Shown in pieces: positions 17,676 through 25,680 of a stretch of DNA of 40,638 nt. Every line of letters starts with the position of its first letter. The first letter of the stretch is position 1. This DNA is from Clostridia bacterium (GTDB lineage Bacteria > Bacillota > DUOV01 > Zhaonellaceae), in assembly GCA_012838615.1 (NCBI GenBank), contig DUOV01000100.1, positions 1 through 40,638 on the forward strand. The letters are read 5' to 3'. Below the pieces are notes generated by a model, which was not told the origin of the DNA, did no database searches, and saw only the letters and a program-made list of their open reading frames with translations. Both the position numbers and the translations under genes were made by a program.

Positions 17676-17699
17676 TTAGAATTAAAGTTAGAATTAAAG
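17676..17699 (+). repeat. Short tandem duplication, 12 bases twice
   Basis: GTTAGAATTAAA occurs twice head-to-tail in the gap before the DedA gene. It may be a chance duplication or a pair of binding half-sites. Confidence 0.6.
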
Positions 17700-17754
17700 T
17701 ATGATATTATTGTCTTACTACACTATAAACAAAACAGAAAATAGGAGCAATTTA

Positions 17755-18366
17755 ATGGAGAATTGGATTATAGATATTGTGAACAATTATGGTTACATTG
17801 GAATATTTTTGTTGATTGCTATTGAAAATATTTTTCCTCCTATTCCATCAGAGGTCATCTTAACTCTAGGAGGGTTTATGACAACTTCTACAAGCCTGAC
17901 CATACCAGGGGTAGTTTTAGCGTCTACAATCGGGTCAATTGTAGGGGCTATAATATTATATGGGATTGGCTTGTTAATGGATGTAAACCGGTTGGAAAAA
18001 ATTGTAGAAAGATGGGGGCATATTCTTCGTTTGACTAAGGATGACATTTATAGGGCTAATTACCAGTTTAACAAACATGGGGTGTGGGCTGTATTCTTTT
18101 GTAGATTAGTTCCCTTAATAAGAAGTTTAATTTCAATTCCTGCAGGTATGTCTCATATGAAATTTTGGTCTTTTTTACTATTAACTGGGGTAGGAACATT
18201 GTTCTGGAATATTGTGTTAGTTAACTTAGGGGCGTTAGTAGGATCCTCTTGGTATAAAATTGTGGAATATCTTGATATCTATGCAAATTTTATATATTTT
18301 GTTTTAGCTGTACTTCTTCTAATCGGTGGAATTATTTATTTTGAGAAGAGAATAAAAAAGCAATAA
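17755..18366 (+). CDS. DedA family membrane protein
   Basis: This 203-residue integral membrane protein of the DedA/SNARE-associated family is linked in other bacteria to undecaprenyl-phosphate or lipid flipping and membrane homeostasis. Signatures are ENIFPPIPSEVILTLGGF, the glycine-rich re-entrant segment GSIVGAIILYGIG, and FFCRLVPLIRSLISIPAGM with the conserved arginines. About four to five membrane segments are apparent. The ATG at 17755 is chosen because AGGAGC lies just upstream; an earlier ATG at 17701 has no such site. It lies between the two GntR genes and ends in its own terminator; a functional tie to them is not evident. Confidence 0.92.
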   Translation: MENWIIDIVNNYGYIGIFLLIAIENIFPPIPSEVILTLGGFMTTSTSLTIPGVVLASTIGSIVGAIILYGIGLLMDVNRLEKIVERWGHILRLTKDDIYRANYQFNKHGVWAVFFCRLVPLIRSLISIPAGMSHMKFWSFLLLTGVGTLFWNIVLVNLGALVGSSWYKIVEYLDIYANFIYFVLAVLLLIGGIIYFEKRIKKQ

Positions 18367-18385
18367 ATGAAAAATTATCACTTGG

Positions 18386-18418
18386 TTCTGTTGTTATATT
18401 AACAACAGAATTTTTTTT
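18386..18418 (+). terminator. Terminator of the DedA gene
   Basis: A perfect 11-bp stem (TTCTGTTGTTA / TAACAACAGAA) with a three-base loop is followed by eight U. Confidence 0.92.
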
Positions 18419-18518
18419 GTAGGAGCTTATAAAACTTTGCCATTTAGAAAAATATCGTATTCTTGTACTACAGAATTTATAACTTTTGTGGTTTTGAAAA
18501 GTCAGGGAATGTAGTATT

Positions 18519-18560
18519 AAAAGGTGCTCATTAAGGGAACTTAATTTTGAGCACCTTTTT
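18519..18560 (+). terminator. Second hairpin terminator upstream of the GntR2-dehydrogenase operon
   Basis: The stem AAAAGGTGCTCA / TGAGCACCTTTT has an internal AAG/CTT extension and a U tract. It lies about 100 bases after the DedA terminator, with no gene between the two. It could end a short independent RNA or act as a leader terminator for the downstream operon. Its stem resembles the hairpin after the E2 gene (GGTGCT / AGCACC). Confidence 0.7.
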
Positions 18561-18615
18561 AAAAAATAAATTTTTTTTAAAAAATAGCAGGAATTGAGGA
18601 AGCTTGTGTAGAAAT

Positions 18616-18631
18616 ATGTTGCATGCAGCAT
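18616..18631. promoter_or_regulatory. Palindrome before the second GntR gene, candidate operator
   Basis: ATGTTGCATGCAGCAT is a 16-base palindrome with one mismatched pair, centred about 30 bases before the start codon. Its place, directly before a FadR-type regulator that heads an operon, suits autorepression. The rest of the 288-base gap (18367-18654) holds two hairpins and no supportable gene. Confidence 0.5.
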
Positions 18632-18654
18632 GAAGTTAATATTGGAGGCTATTT

Positions 18655-19308
18655 ATGGGTAATATTTCCTATGAGTTTAAAACAAAGTCCCAGGCTGTTT
18701 ATACTGCTATTAGAGAAATGATTACTAGCGGTGAACATGGGCCTGATGAAATATTTAATTCAGTTGATTTAGCCAAAAAGTTTGGCGTAAGTAGAACACC
18801 TGTTACGGAAGCAGTTAAAATGCTTGAAGCGAAAGGCTTTGTTACTGTTTTGCCTGGAGTTGGCTTTAAAATCCGTAAGCCTAGTACTATGGAAATCTTA
18901 GAGCTATTAGAAATTAGGTGTGCGCTGGAATTATTAGCAATAAGAAGAGCTGTCAGGCTGCGCTGTCAGAAAGATGTTGCAAACTTAGAAAACATATTAA
19001 ATAAAATAAAAAACTGTGTAAAAACAGAAGAAATGGATGAATATTTACGACTAAACGAGGAATTTCATTTTGCTTTATATGATTTATCAAGGTATAACCA
19101 TTTGATCCAATTGCAAAGGGATTTATGGGATTGGGAAGGTTGGTACGCCAATGAATTATACGACACACCTCATGATATAGAAGTTTTGCTTGAGGATCAT
19201 TACAAAATTGTCAAGTGTCTTAAAGATAGAGCAATTGAGGAATCAGAAAAAGTTGCACATGAGCATTGGCGTCATTGCGTAGAGGTTTTACAAAAAAAAA
19301 TAAAATAA
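18655..19308 (+). CDS. GntR-family regulator, FadR/FCD subfamily (paralogue 2)
   Basis: This 217-residue regulator probably controls the following genes. The winged helix (about 10-72) includes KSQAVYTAIREMITSG and KKFGVSRTPVTEAVKMLEAK. The FCD ligand domain (about 80-215) has NEEFHFALY, EDHYKIV and HEHWRHC as likely metal/ligand residues. Sequence and length match paralogue 1 throughout. GGAGG lies six bases before the ATG, and the dehydrogenase gene starts 21 bases after the stop, so regulator and enzymes appear co-transcribed. FCD regulators usually bind small organic acids and release DNA, so an induced catabolic operon is expected. Confidence 0.92.
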   Translation: MGNISYEFKTKSQAVYTAIREMITSGEHGPDEIFNSVDLAKKFGVSRTPVTEAVKMLEAKGFVTVLPGVGFKIRKPSTMEILELLEIRCALELLAIRRAVRLRCQKDVANLENILNKIKNCVKTEEMDEYLRLNEEFHFALYDLSRYNHLIQLQRDLWDWEGWYANELYDTPHDIEVLLEDHYKIVKCLKDRAIEESEKVAHEHWRHCVEVLQKKIK

Positions 19309-19329
19309 ATAACTTAAAGGAGGATAATA

Positions 19330-20040
19330 ATGGATTTTACTAACAAAGTTGCAATTGTTACAGGTGCCAGCCAAGGGCTTGGTGTAGAAATTGCTATGCA
19401 GTTTGCTAAAAATGGTGCAAGTGTAGTTTTAGTTGCAAGAACTTATTCTAAAATTAAAAAACTTGCTGATGAAATAGTGGCTTCCGGTGGTAAAGCCCTT
19501 GCTTGCGCTGCTGATATTTCCAAAGAAGAAGATGTTAAAAACTTAGTAAATCAAGCGGTAGAAACATTTGGTACAGTTGATATTCTCGTTAATAATGCAG
19601 CAGCACACAAAGCAATTCCGGTTAAGGATCTATCTTTAGAAGACTGGAACCTTCAGATTAATGTTAATTTAACCGGTACATTTCTTTGCTCCAGAGAAGT
19701 ATTGAAACCTATGATGGCACAAAAGTCTGGCAAGATTATTAACATTTCTTCTAGTTCTGCTAAACACTTCTTCCCTGGCTTTGGCGCTTATGCGGCTTCT
19801 AAAGGTGGGATTGTAAGTTTTAGCCAAACTTTGGCTGAGGAAGTTAAAGATTATAATATTCAAGTAAATGCAATTTATTTAGGTTTAACTAACACAGAAT
19901 ATACTCGTTCAAGAATGGATGTAGATCCGTCTACAATGTTACAGCCTGATCAAGTTGCAGACGTAATTATGTTTTTAGCTTCTGAAAAATCTTCTGCTAT
20001 TGTCGGCGCCGCCATTGATGTTTTTGGTAATAGGAAATAA
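19330..20040 (+). CDS. Short-chain dehydrogenase/reductase (SDR)
   Basis: This 236-residue classical SDR oxidises an alcohol or reduces a ketone with NAD(P). The cofactor site is TGASQGLG (about 11-18), NNAA follows, and the active site is a serine in INISSSSAKHFF plus YAASKGG (Tyr-x3-Lys). An acidic residue after beta-2 is missing (VARTYSKIKK), which leans towards NADP but is not decisive. It is the first enzyme of the operon, 22 bases before the first Mch homologue. Acetoin or diol dehydrogenases of this class often accompany acetoin-type E1/E2 complexes, so it may make or consume the hydroxyketone substrate. The substrate is unknown. Confidence 0.9.
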   Translation: MDFTNKVAIVTGASQGLGVEIAMQFAKNGASVVLVARTYSKIKKLADEIVASGGKALACAADISKEEDVKNLVNQAVETFGTVDILVNNAAAHKAIPVKDLSLEDWNLQINVNLTGTFLCSREVLKPMMAQKSGKIINISSSSAKHFFPGFGAYAASKGGIVSFSQTLAEEVKDYNIQVNAIYLGLTNTEYTRSRMDVDPSTMLQPDQVADVIMFLASEKSSAIVGAAIDVFGNRK

Positions 20041-20062
20041 ATATATTTAGGAGGTGGAATAA

Positions 20063-21022
20063 ATGATTAGTATCAATAAGAAGGCTATGGTAGTAGTAAG
20101 AGAGATCTTGAAAAACGCTGAAGATTTAGGTTGTCAAGTTCATAAGATGGATTGTGGCGCAACTGTAGTCGATATGGGGATTAACTGCCGAGGTAGTTGG
20201 GAAGCAGGTCTTTTATTTACTCGTGTTACTCTTGGAGATTTAGCCAAGGTTCAGTTAGGAGAATTTTATTTAAATGAAGATTATTCATTTTCGGCAGCAG
20301 AAGTTTTTGTAGAACAGCCTTTAATCGCTTGCTTAGCTTCCCAAATTGCTGGATGGAAATTAGGTGAAGGTGAATTTGCCACCATTGGTTCTGGCCCTGC
20401 TAGAGCTGTAGCAGCCGTAGAAACAGATCAGTATTTAGAAATGACACCGTACCGTGACAAAAATAACGAGGTTGTTCTTTGCATTCAGGATACAAAACTT
20501 CCTGATGAAAGAATTGGTCTTTGGGTAGCAGAGGCCTGTAAAGTAAAGCCTGAAGATGTATATTTACTAGTTGCTCCTAGTGCTTGTATAGTAGGTTCTA
20601 TTCAAGTTGCAGCAAGGATGCTGGAGCAGGTATGCCACAAAATGTATGAAAAAGGCTTTGATGTTACCCAAGTAGTTGCTTGTCGTGGTAAAGCTCCCGT
20701 AGCCCCAGTTGTAAAAGACGAAGTGAAAGCTATGGGTAGAATTAACGACGCCATACTTTACGGCGGTGAAACTGAGTTCTGGGTAGACTCAACTGACGAA
20801 AAAATTGCTAAAGTAATTCATCAGTTGGTTTCCAAGACATCGTCACCTAATTATGGAGAATTATTTGCTGATATTTTTGAGCGAGCTGGTAAAGATTTTT
20901 ACTATATAGATCACGATGTTCATTCAATTGCTAAGATTCAAATCCACAACATCAATAGTGGTCGTTCATTTGTAGCTGGAGAAATCAATTATGAAGTACT
21001 AGAGAGAAGCTTTCTTAAATAA
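20063..21022 (+). CDS. Methenyl-tetrahydromethanopterin cyclohydrolase homologue, copy 1
   Basis: This 319-residue protein is full length and colinear with archaeal Mch, which interconverts methenyl- and formyl-H4MPT. Diagnostic stretches are NAEDLGCQVHKMDCGATVVD, LASQIAGW (about 91-98), GSGPARA (109-115), KLPDE, LLVAPSACIVGSIQVAARMLE, AMGRINDAILYGGE and the C-terminal FVAGEINYEVLERSF. The residues shown to be catalytic in Archaeoglobus Mch (Arg183, Glu186) correspond to Arg185 and Glu188 in ARMLE. It lies between the SDR and E1-alpha genes with 22-24 base gaps, so it is part of the enzyme operon itself. Whether it uses H4MPT, another pterin or a different cyclic substrate is not known. Confidence 0.88.
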   Translation: MISINKKAMVVVREILKNAEDLGCQVHKMDCGATVVDMGINCRGSWEAGLLFTRVTLGDLAKVQLGEFYLNEDYSFSAAEVFVEQPLIACLASQIAGWKLGEGEFATIGSGPARAVAAVETDQYLEMTPYRDKNNEVVLCIQDTKLPDERIGLWVAEACKVKPEDVYLLVAPSACIVGSIQVAARMLEQVCHKMYEKGFDVTQVVACRGKAPVAPVVKDEVKAMGRINDAILYGGETEFWVDSTDEKIAKVIHQLVSKTSSPNYGELFADIFERAGKDFYYIDHDVHSIAKIQIHNINSGRSFVAGEINYEVLERSFLK

Positions 21023-21046
21023 AAACTTTGAAGGAGGAAGAATTAG

Positions 21047-22030
21047 ATGGCCTTAAGTAAAGAAAGATTGCTAAAACTATACGAAGACATGTTTTTAATT
21101 CGCCGTTTTGAAGAAGAGGTTGAAGTTTACGCTAAAAATGGAACTATTCCTGGATTTGTGCATTTAAGTATTGGTCAGGAAGCTGCTCAAGCTGGAATCA
21201 TTGATTGTTTAAGAAAAACTGACTACAAATTCCCAGATCATAGGGGTCATGGTGCTATTGCTTTGTGCGGAACTGATAAAAAGAGAGTAATGGCTGAAAT
21301 ATTTGCTAAAGCTACCGGTATTAACGGCGGACGTGGCGGTAGTATGCACGTTCACGATTTAGAAGTTAGGAATATGGGCTTTAATGGCATTCAAGGTTCA
21401 ACAGTAGTTACCTGTTTAGGTACAGCTTTTGCTTCCCAATATAGAGGAACCGATGATGTTACAGTTGTCTTTTTAGGAGACGGTACTTTAGGCGAAGGTA
21501 CCTGCCATGAAAGCTTAAATATGGCAGCTACCTGGAAATTACCTATAATTTACTGTTTATTAAATAATCAATATGCTATTTCTACCCATTACACAGAAGC
21601 CCATCCTCAACAACAGCTATCTACTTGGGCGAAAGGATATGAAGTGCCTTCGGAAACTGTAGACGGCAATGATGTGGAAGCAGTAGTAGAAGCTACAGAA
21701 AGAGCAATTGAAAGAGCAAGAAAAGGTGAAGGTCCAACATTTATAGAGTTTATGACTTACCGTTGGCAAGGGCACTTTGCAGGCGATCCAGCTGCCTATC
21801 GACCTGATGATGAAGTTAAAGAGTGGATTGAGAATAGAGATCCTATTAAATTGTTAAAAGAAAAGTTGATTTCCAGAGAAGGTTGTTCTGAGGAAGAATT
21901 ACAAAAAATCGAAGCTAAAGCTAACGAAGAAATTGCTGAAATGGTTAAATTCTGTTTAGAAAGTCCAGATCCAGTTGCTGAAGATGCACTTAAAAATGTA
22001 TATGCTGATAGAGAGGTGGAAGATAGATAA
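21047..22030 (+). CDS. 2-oxo-acid dehydrogenase E1 alpha subunit, acetoin-dehydrogenase-like
   Basis: This 327-residue subunit carries the thiamine diphosphate site: GDGTLGEGTCHESLNMAATW (about 144-163) and the NNQYAIS segment that closes the GDG...NN motif. Other family stretches are IPGFVHLSIGQEAAQAG, DHRGHGAIALCG and GGRGGSMHVHD. The overall pattern (FVHL, HRGHG, GGSMH) is closer to acetoin dehydrogenase AcoA than to pyruvate dehydrogenase, but subfamily calls for E1 are easily wrong. Its stop codon overlaps the start of the beta gene (TAATG), which fits equal production of the two subunits. GAAGGAGG precedes the ATG. Confidence 0.93.
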   Translation: MALSKERLLKLYEDMFLIRRFEEEVEVYAKNGTIPGFVHLSIGQEAAQAGIIDCLRKTDYKFPDHRGHGAIALCGTDKKRVMAEIFAKATGINGGRGGSMHVHDLEVRNMGFNGIQGSTVVTCLGTAFASQYRGTDDVTVVFLGDGTLGEGTCHESLNMAATWKLPIIYCLLNNQYAISTHYTEAHPQQQLSTWAKGYEVPSETVDGNDVEAVVEATERAIERARKGEGPTFIEFMTYRWQGHFAGDPAAYRPDDEVKEWIENRDPIKLLKEKLISREGCSEEELQKIEAKANEEIAEMVKFCLESPDPVAEDALKNVYADREVEDR

Positions 22031-23007
22031 TGAGTAGAATTATTTCTTACGGCAAAGCTATTAACGAAGCCTTACATCAAGAGATGGAACGAGACGATAG
22101 TGTATTTATTTTAGGTGAAGACGTTGCCAAAATGGGTGGAGACTTTGGTATTACCCAAGGTATTTGGCATAGATGGCCTCACAGGGCTAAAGATACTGCT
22201 TTATCTGAGCAAGCAATAATAGGTCTTGCTAATGGCGCGGCTATTTGTGGCCTACGACCTGTGCCCGAGATTATGTTTGCGGATTTCATTACTTGCTGCT
22301 ATGATCAGCTAGTTAATAACGCTGCTAAATTAAACTTTATGTACAATGGTAAAGCTCATTGCCCAATCACAGTTCGTACAGTACAAGGTGCAGGTATTCG
22401 CTGTGCTTATCACCATTCCCAAAATGTTGAAGCATGGTTGATGAATGTTCCGGGTTTAGTTATCGTAATGCCGACAACTCCTTATGAAGCTAAGGGACTC
22501 TTAATTTCTTCAATTCGTAACAACAACCCAGTTGTCTTTTTAGAACACAAACTGCTTTACAATACAAAGGGTGAAGTACCGGAAGAACCATACACCATTG
22601 ATCTTTATAAAGCGGAGATTGAAAGGGAAGGTAAGGATATTACCATTGTAGCTACTCAAACTGCCTTAAAACTTGCCCATGAAGCTGCTGCTATTATGGA
22701 AAAAGAAGGAGTAAGCGTTGAGATTATTGACCCACGTACGATTATGCCTTTAGATAAAGAAACTATTATTAACTCAGTAGCTAAAACAGGTAGACTGATT
22801 ATTGCCCATGAAGGTCCTAAATTTGGCGGTTTTGGCGCTGAAATCTCAGCTATTATTTCCGAACACGTATGGGAATATTTACGAGCACCAATTATGCGTG
22901 TGACCTCTCTAGATGTACCAGTTGCATTTGCACCAGTAATGGAAGATTATGTACTGCCCAAAACAGAGCATGTTGTTAAGGCATGCAGAGAAGTTATGGA
23001 ATATTAA
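22030..23007 (+). CDS. 2-oxo-acid dehydrogenase E1 beta subunit
   Basis: This 325-residue transketolase-type subunit completes the E1 heterotetramer. The N-terminus ISYGKAINEALHQEME, GEDVAKMGGDFGITQGI, DTALSEQAIIGLANGAAICG and RPVPEIMFADFI are typical, as is the C-terminal DVPVAFAPVMEDYVLPKTEHV. It starts in the stop codon of the alpha gene and is followed 15 bases later by E2. Together with alpha it would decarboxylate or cleave its substrate on thiamine diphosphate and reductively acylate the lipoyl arm of E2. Confidence 0.94.
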   Translation: MSRIISYGKAINEALHQEMERDDSVFILGEDVAKMGGDFGITQGIWHRWPHRAKDTALSEQAIIGLANGAAICGLRPVPEIMFADFITCCYDQLVNNAAKLNFMYNGKAHCPITVRTVQGAGIRCAYHHSQNVEAWLMNVPGLVIVMPTTPYEAKGLLISSIRNNNPVVFLEHKLLYNTKGEVPEEPYTIDLYKAEIEREGKDITIVATQTALKLAHEAAAIMEKEGVSVEIIDPRTIMPLDKETIINSVAKTGRLIIAHEGPKFGGFGAEISAIISEHVWEYLRAPIMRVTSLDVPVAFAPVMEDYVLPKTEHVVKACREVMEY

Positions 23008-23022
23008 AGGAGGCACTACCTA

Positions 23023-24549
23023 ATGGCTACTATTGTAGAAATGCCTAAATTTGGACTATCTATGGAAGAGGGAACGATCGCTTCTTGGTTAAAAGAAGAA
23101 GGGGAAGTTGTTAAAAAAGGTGAACCTATTGGTGAAATAACTACAGAGAAAATCACTAATACTGTAGAAGCCCCGGAAGATGGGATTTTAATTAAAATTG
23201 TTGCCCAAGAAGATGAAACTTTACCTTGTGGAGCTACAATTGCTTATATTGGTGAAGAAGGGGAAACTATTTCGGATTCTTCCGAAGAAGCTACCTCTAG
23301 TTCTGCAAGTGAAGTGTCTGCCAGTCAAACCGAATCAGATATTACTTACGTAGAAATGCCGAAATTTGGCTTGTCTATGGAAGAAGGTACAGTTGCTACT
23401 TGGTTTAAAGCTGAAGGTGACTCTGTAAATGAAGGCGAGACTTTGGCAGAAATAACTACAGAAAAAATTACCAATACAGTAGAAGCACCAGCTAATGGTA
23501 TTTTAAGGAAAATATTAGTCCCGGAGGGAGAAACTGTTGCCTGCGGCGTTCCTATCGGTATAATAGCTTCAGCCGATGCTGTTTTACCAACTGATATTGA
23601 AAAACCGGAAGCTAAAACTGTAATGGAACCAGAAATTACTAAAGAAGAAGCTCCAAAGGAGCAAGTTGTAGTACAGACTCATAAAAGACCTTTAGATGAA
23701 ATAGTGATTACTCCTAAAGCTGAGAAGCTGGCTAAAGAAAAGGGAGTTGACTATAGCTATATTGTAGGTACCGGTATAGGTGGCGCAATTACCATAAAAG
23801 ATATTAAAAACTACTTGGCTAGCGGTGGGGCAAGACAAACACCTGTTCAGAGTGGAATAGGGCCTGCGACAGAAACAAAGATGAGTCAGATGCGAGGCAT
23901 TATTTCTGACCGTATGATGGCGAGTTTAAGAGACTCTGCTCAAACTACCATGGTTATGGATGTTGATGTAACTGATTTGACTAAACTTTATAAGCTAAAA
24001 AGAGAAGAATTTAAAGCGAAAAACGTTAAGCTAAGTTACACAGCTATACTAATAAAAGCCGTAGCTAATGCTCTTAGTAAGCATGAGCGTTTTAGAACTG
24101 TAATTACCGAAAATAACACTTTACTCACAAAATCCGAAATCAATATAGGTATTGCAGTTGATATTGAAGATGGTTTGGTTGTTCCTGTTTTAAGGAATGT
24201 AGATCAAAAAGACATGGAAACTATTTGTAATGAACTAGAAGATCTGGCTAAAAGAGCAAGAGAAAATGGCCTTTCAATGGATGAACTAAGTGGCGGTACT
24301 ATGACTATTACCAACTTAGGTATGTTCGGTATTAAGTACTTCACACCTGTCTTAAATCTGCCTGAAAGTGCTATTCTAGGTGTTGGCGCAACTACGGAGC
24401 AACCTGTAGTTGTGGATGGTGGAATCCATGTTAAATCTATAACGACATTAAGTTTAACTCATGATCATAGAATAATTGATGGTGCTCCAGCTGCCAGATT
24501 TTTAAACGAAATTAAACAGATTTTACAAGAACCACAAACATTATTTTAG
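23023..24549 (+). CDS. Dihydrolipoamide acyltransferase E2 with two lipoyl domains
   Basis: This 508-residue core protein passes the acyl group from E1 to CoA. Two near-identical lipoyl domains (about 1-80 and 107-183) each contain EMPKFGLSMEEGT and TTEKITNTVEAP, with lipoyl lysines at Lys43 and Lys148. The TEKITN context resembles acetoin-dehydrogenase E2 (TSKITN). Ser/Glu- and Pro-rich linkers follow each. A peripheral-subunit-binding domain (about 228-266, ITPKAEKLAKEKGV, GTGIGGAITIKD) and a catalytic domain (about 275-508) complete it, with the active-site THDHRIIDG at about 479-487. No E3 (lipoamide dehydrogenase) gene is in the window, so E3 must be supplied from elsewhere. Confidence 0.94.
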   Translation: MATIVEMPKFGLSMEEGTIASWLKEEGEVVKKGEPIGEITTEKITNTVEAPEDGILIKIVAQEDETLPCGATIAYIGEEGETISDSSEEATSSSASEVSASQTESDITYVEMPKFGLSMEEGTVATWFKAEGDSVNEGETLAEITTEKITNTVEAPANGILRKILVPEGETVACGVPIGIIASADAVLPTDIEKPEAKTVMEPEITKEEAPKEQVVVQTHKRPLDEIVITPKAEKLAKEKGVDYSYIVGTGIGGAITIKDIKNYLASGGARQTPVQSGIGPATETKMSQMRGIISDRMMASLRDSAQTTMVMDVDVTDLTKLYKLKREEFKAKNVKLSYTAILIKAVANALSKHERFRTVITENNTLLTKSEINIGIAVDIEDGLVVPVLRNVDQKDMETICNELEDLAKRARENGLSMDELSGGTMTITNLGMFGIKYFTPVLNLPESAILGVGATTEQPVVVDGGIHVKSITTLSLTHDHRIIDGAPAARFLNEIKQILQEPQTLF

Positions 24550-24561
24550 GTAATTTAATAT

Positions 24562-24596
24562 AAGGGTGCTTAAACTAATTTTTAAGCACCCTTTTT
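24562..24596 (+). terminator. Strong intra-operon terminator/attenuator after E2
   Basis: A perfect 13-bp stem (AAGGGTGCTTAAA / TTTAAGCACCCTT) with a six-base loop and a U tract. Only 27 bases, most of them a ribosome binding site, separate it from the next Mch homologue. No promoter fits after it, so the downstream genes most likely depend on read-through. Confidence 0.9.
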
Positions 24597-24623
24597 AGAA
24601 TAAGCTAGGAGGGAAAATATAAC

Positions 24624-25583
24624 ATGATAAGTATCAACAAACACGCCATGAAATTAGTAAGGAAACTTTTAGAAGAAGCAGAAGATATTGGTTGCAAAGT
24701 TCTAAAACTTAAAAACGGCGCTACGGTTATAGATATGGGTGTAGAAGCTCCAGGTAGTTGGCAGGCTGCAAAATATTTTACTGAAATTAATATGGCTGGT
24801 TTAGGAACCTGTAATTATTTTAATTACGACTTAGATGAAAAACTTAGTGTCCCTGCAGTAGAAATTTTTGTGGATAATCCTATTCTTGGTTGTTTATGCA
24901 GTCAAATTGCTGGTTGGCCACTTGGCTCTGGAGATTTTGCTGCTATAGGATCGGGTCCGGCCAGAGCTTTAGCTGCTGTTAAAGAAGATCATTGTTTTGA
25001 TTTAACCAGCTACCGTGATAACCACTATGAAGCTGTTTTGGGTGTACAAGCAGTTGATTTACCAGATGAGGCTATGGCTGAAAAAGTTGCTGCAGCTTGT
25101 AAAGTTAAACCAGAAAATTTATATTTATTAGCTCACAAAAGTGCAAGTGTAGTGGCGACTGTTCAAGTATCAGGCCGAATTATAGAACAGACAATTAACA
25201 AAATGATCCGTAAAGGTTTCGATTTAAACCAAATCTTTTTGGCCCGTGGTTACTGTGTAGTTGCTCCTGTGGGTACTGATGAGTTAGACGCTATGGGTAA
25301 AATTAATGACTCATTATTATATGGCGGTGCATCTGAGTTTTGGGTTAAATCAACTGATGAGGAAATACAAAGGGTGTTGCCCCAGTTAGTAACTAAGAGT
25401 GCAAAAGATTACGGAAGACTCTTCCTTGATCTGTTTGTGGAAGCTAATAAAGATTTTTATCAAATGGATTTAGATATTCACTCTCCTGCCAAAGTACAAA
25501 TTTATAATATGAATACGGGTAATGTCTTTGTCGATGGAGAAATACGTAAAGATTTATTAAAGAAAAGCTTTTTCAATTTGTAA
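24624..25583 (+). CDS. Methenyl-tetrahydromethanopterin cyclohydrolase homologue, copy 2
   Basis: This 319-residue Mch homologue is closest to copy 1, starting with the same MISINK and matching it without gaps over most of its length. It keeps LCSQIAGW (about 91-98), GSGPARALAA (109-118), LPDEAMAEKVAAACKVKPEN and the catalytic-type pair Arg185/Glu188 in SGRIIE, plus AMGKINDSLLYGGASEFWV. The segment APV-A-PV is altered to CVVAPVGTDEL. It is the first gene after the intra-operon hairpin. All family active-site positions I can place are kept, so it is probably an active enzyme, on an unknown substrate. AGGAGGG lies upstream of the ATG. Confidence 0.87.
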   Translation: MISINKHAMKLVRKLLEEAEDIGCKVLKLKNGATVIDMGVEAPGSWQAAKYFTEINMAGLGTCNYFNYDLDEKLSVPAVEIFVDNPILGCLCSQIAGWPLGSGDFAAIGSGPARALAAVKEDHCFDLTSYRDNHYEAVLGVQAVDLPDEAMAEKVAAACKVKPENLYLLAHKSASVVATVQVSGRIIEQTINKMIRKGFDLNQIFLARGYCVVAPVGTDELDAMGKINDSLLYGGASEFWVKSTDEEIQRVLPQLVTKSAKDYGRLFLDLFVEANKDFYQMDLDIHSPAKVQIYNMNTGNVFVDGEIRKDLLKKSFFNL

Positions 25584-25680
25584 TTCTATAAAATTTTACT
25601 TTAGTGTCTTCCTTAGCCTAAAAAAATGCGTTGTAAGGCAAGTTATCAAGAAATACTCAATACTAAAGGAGGTAGGAGTA

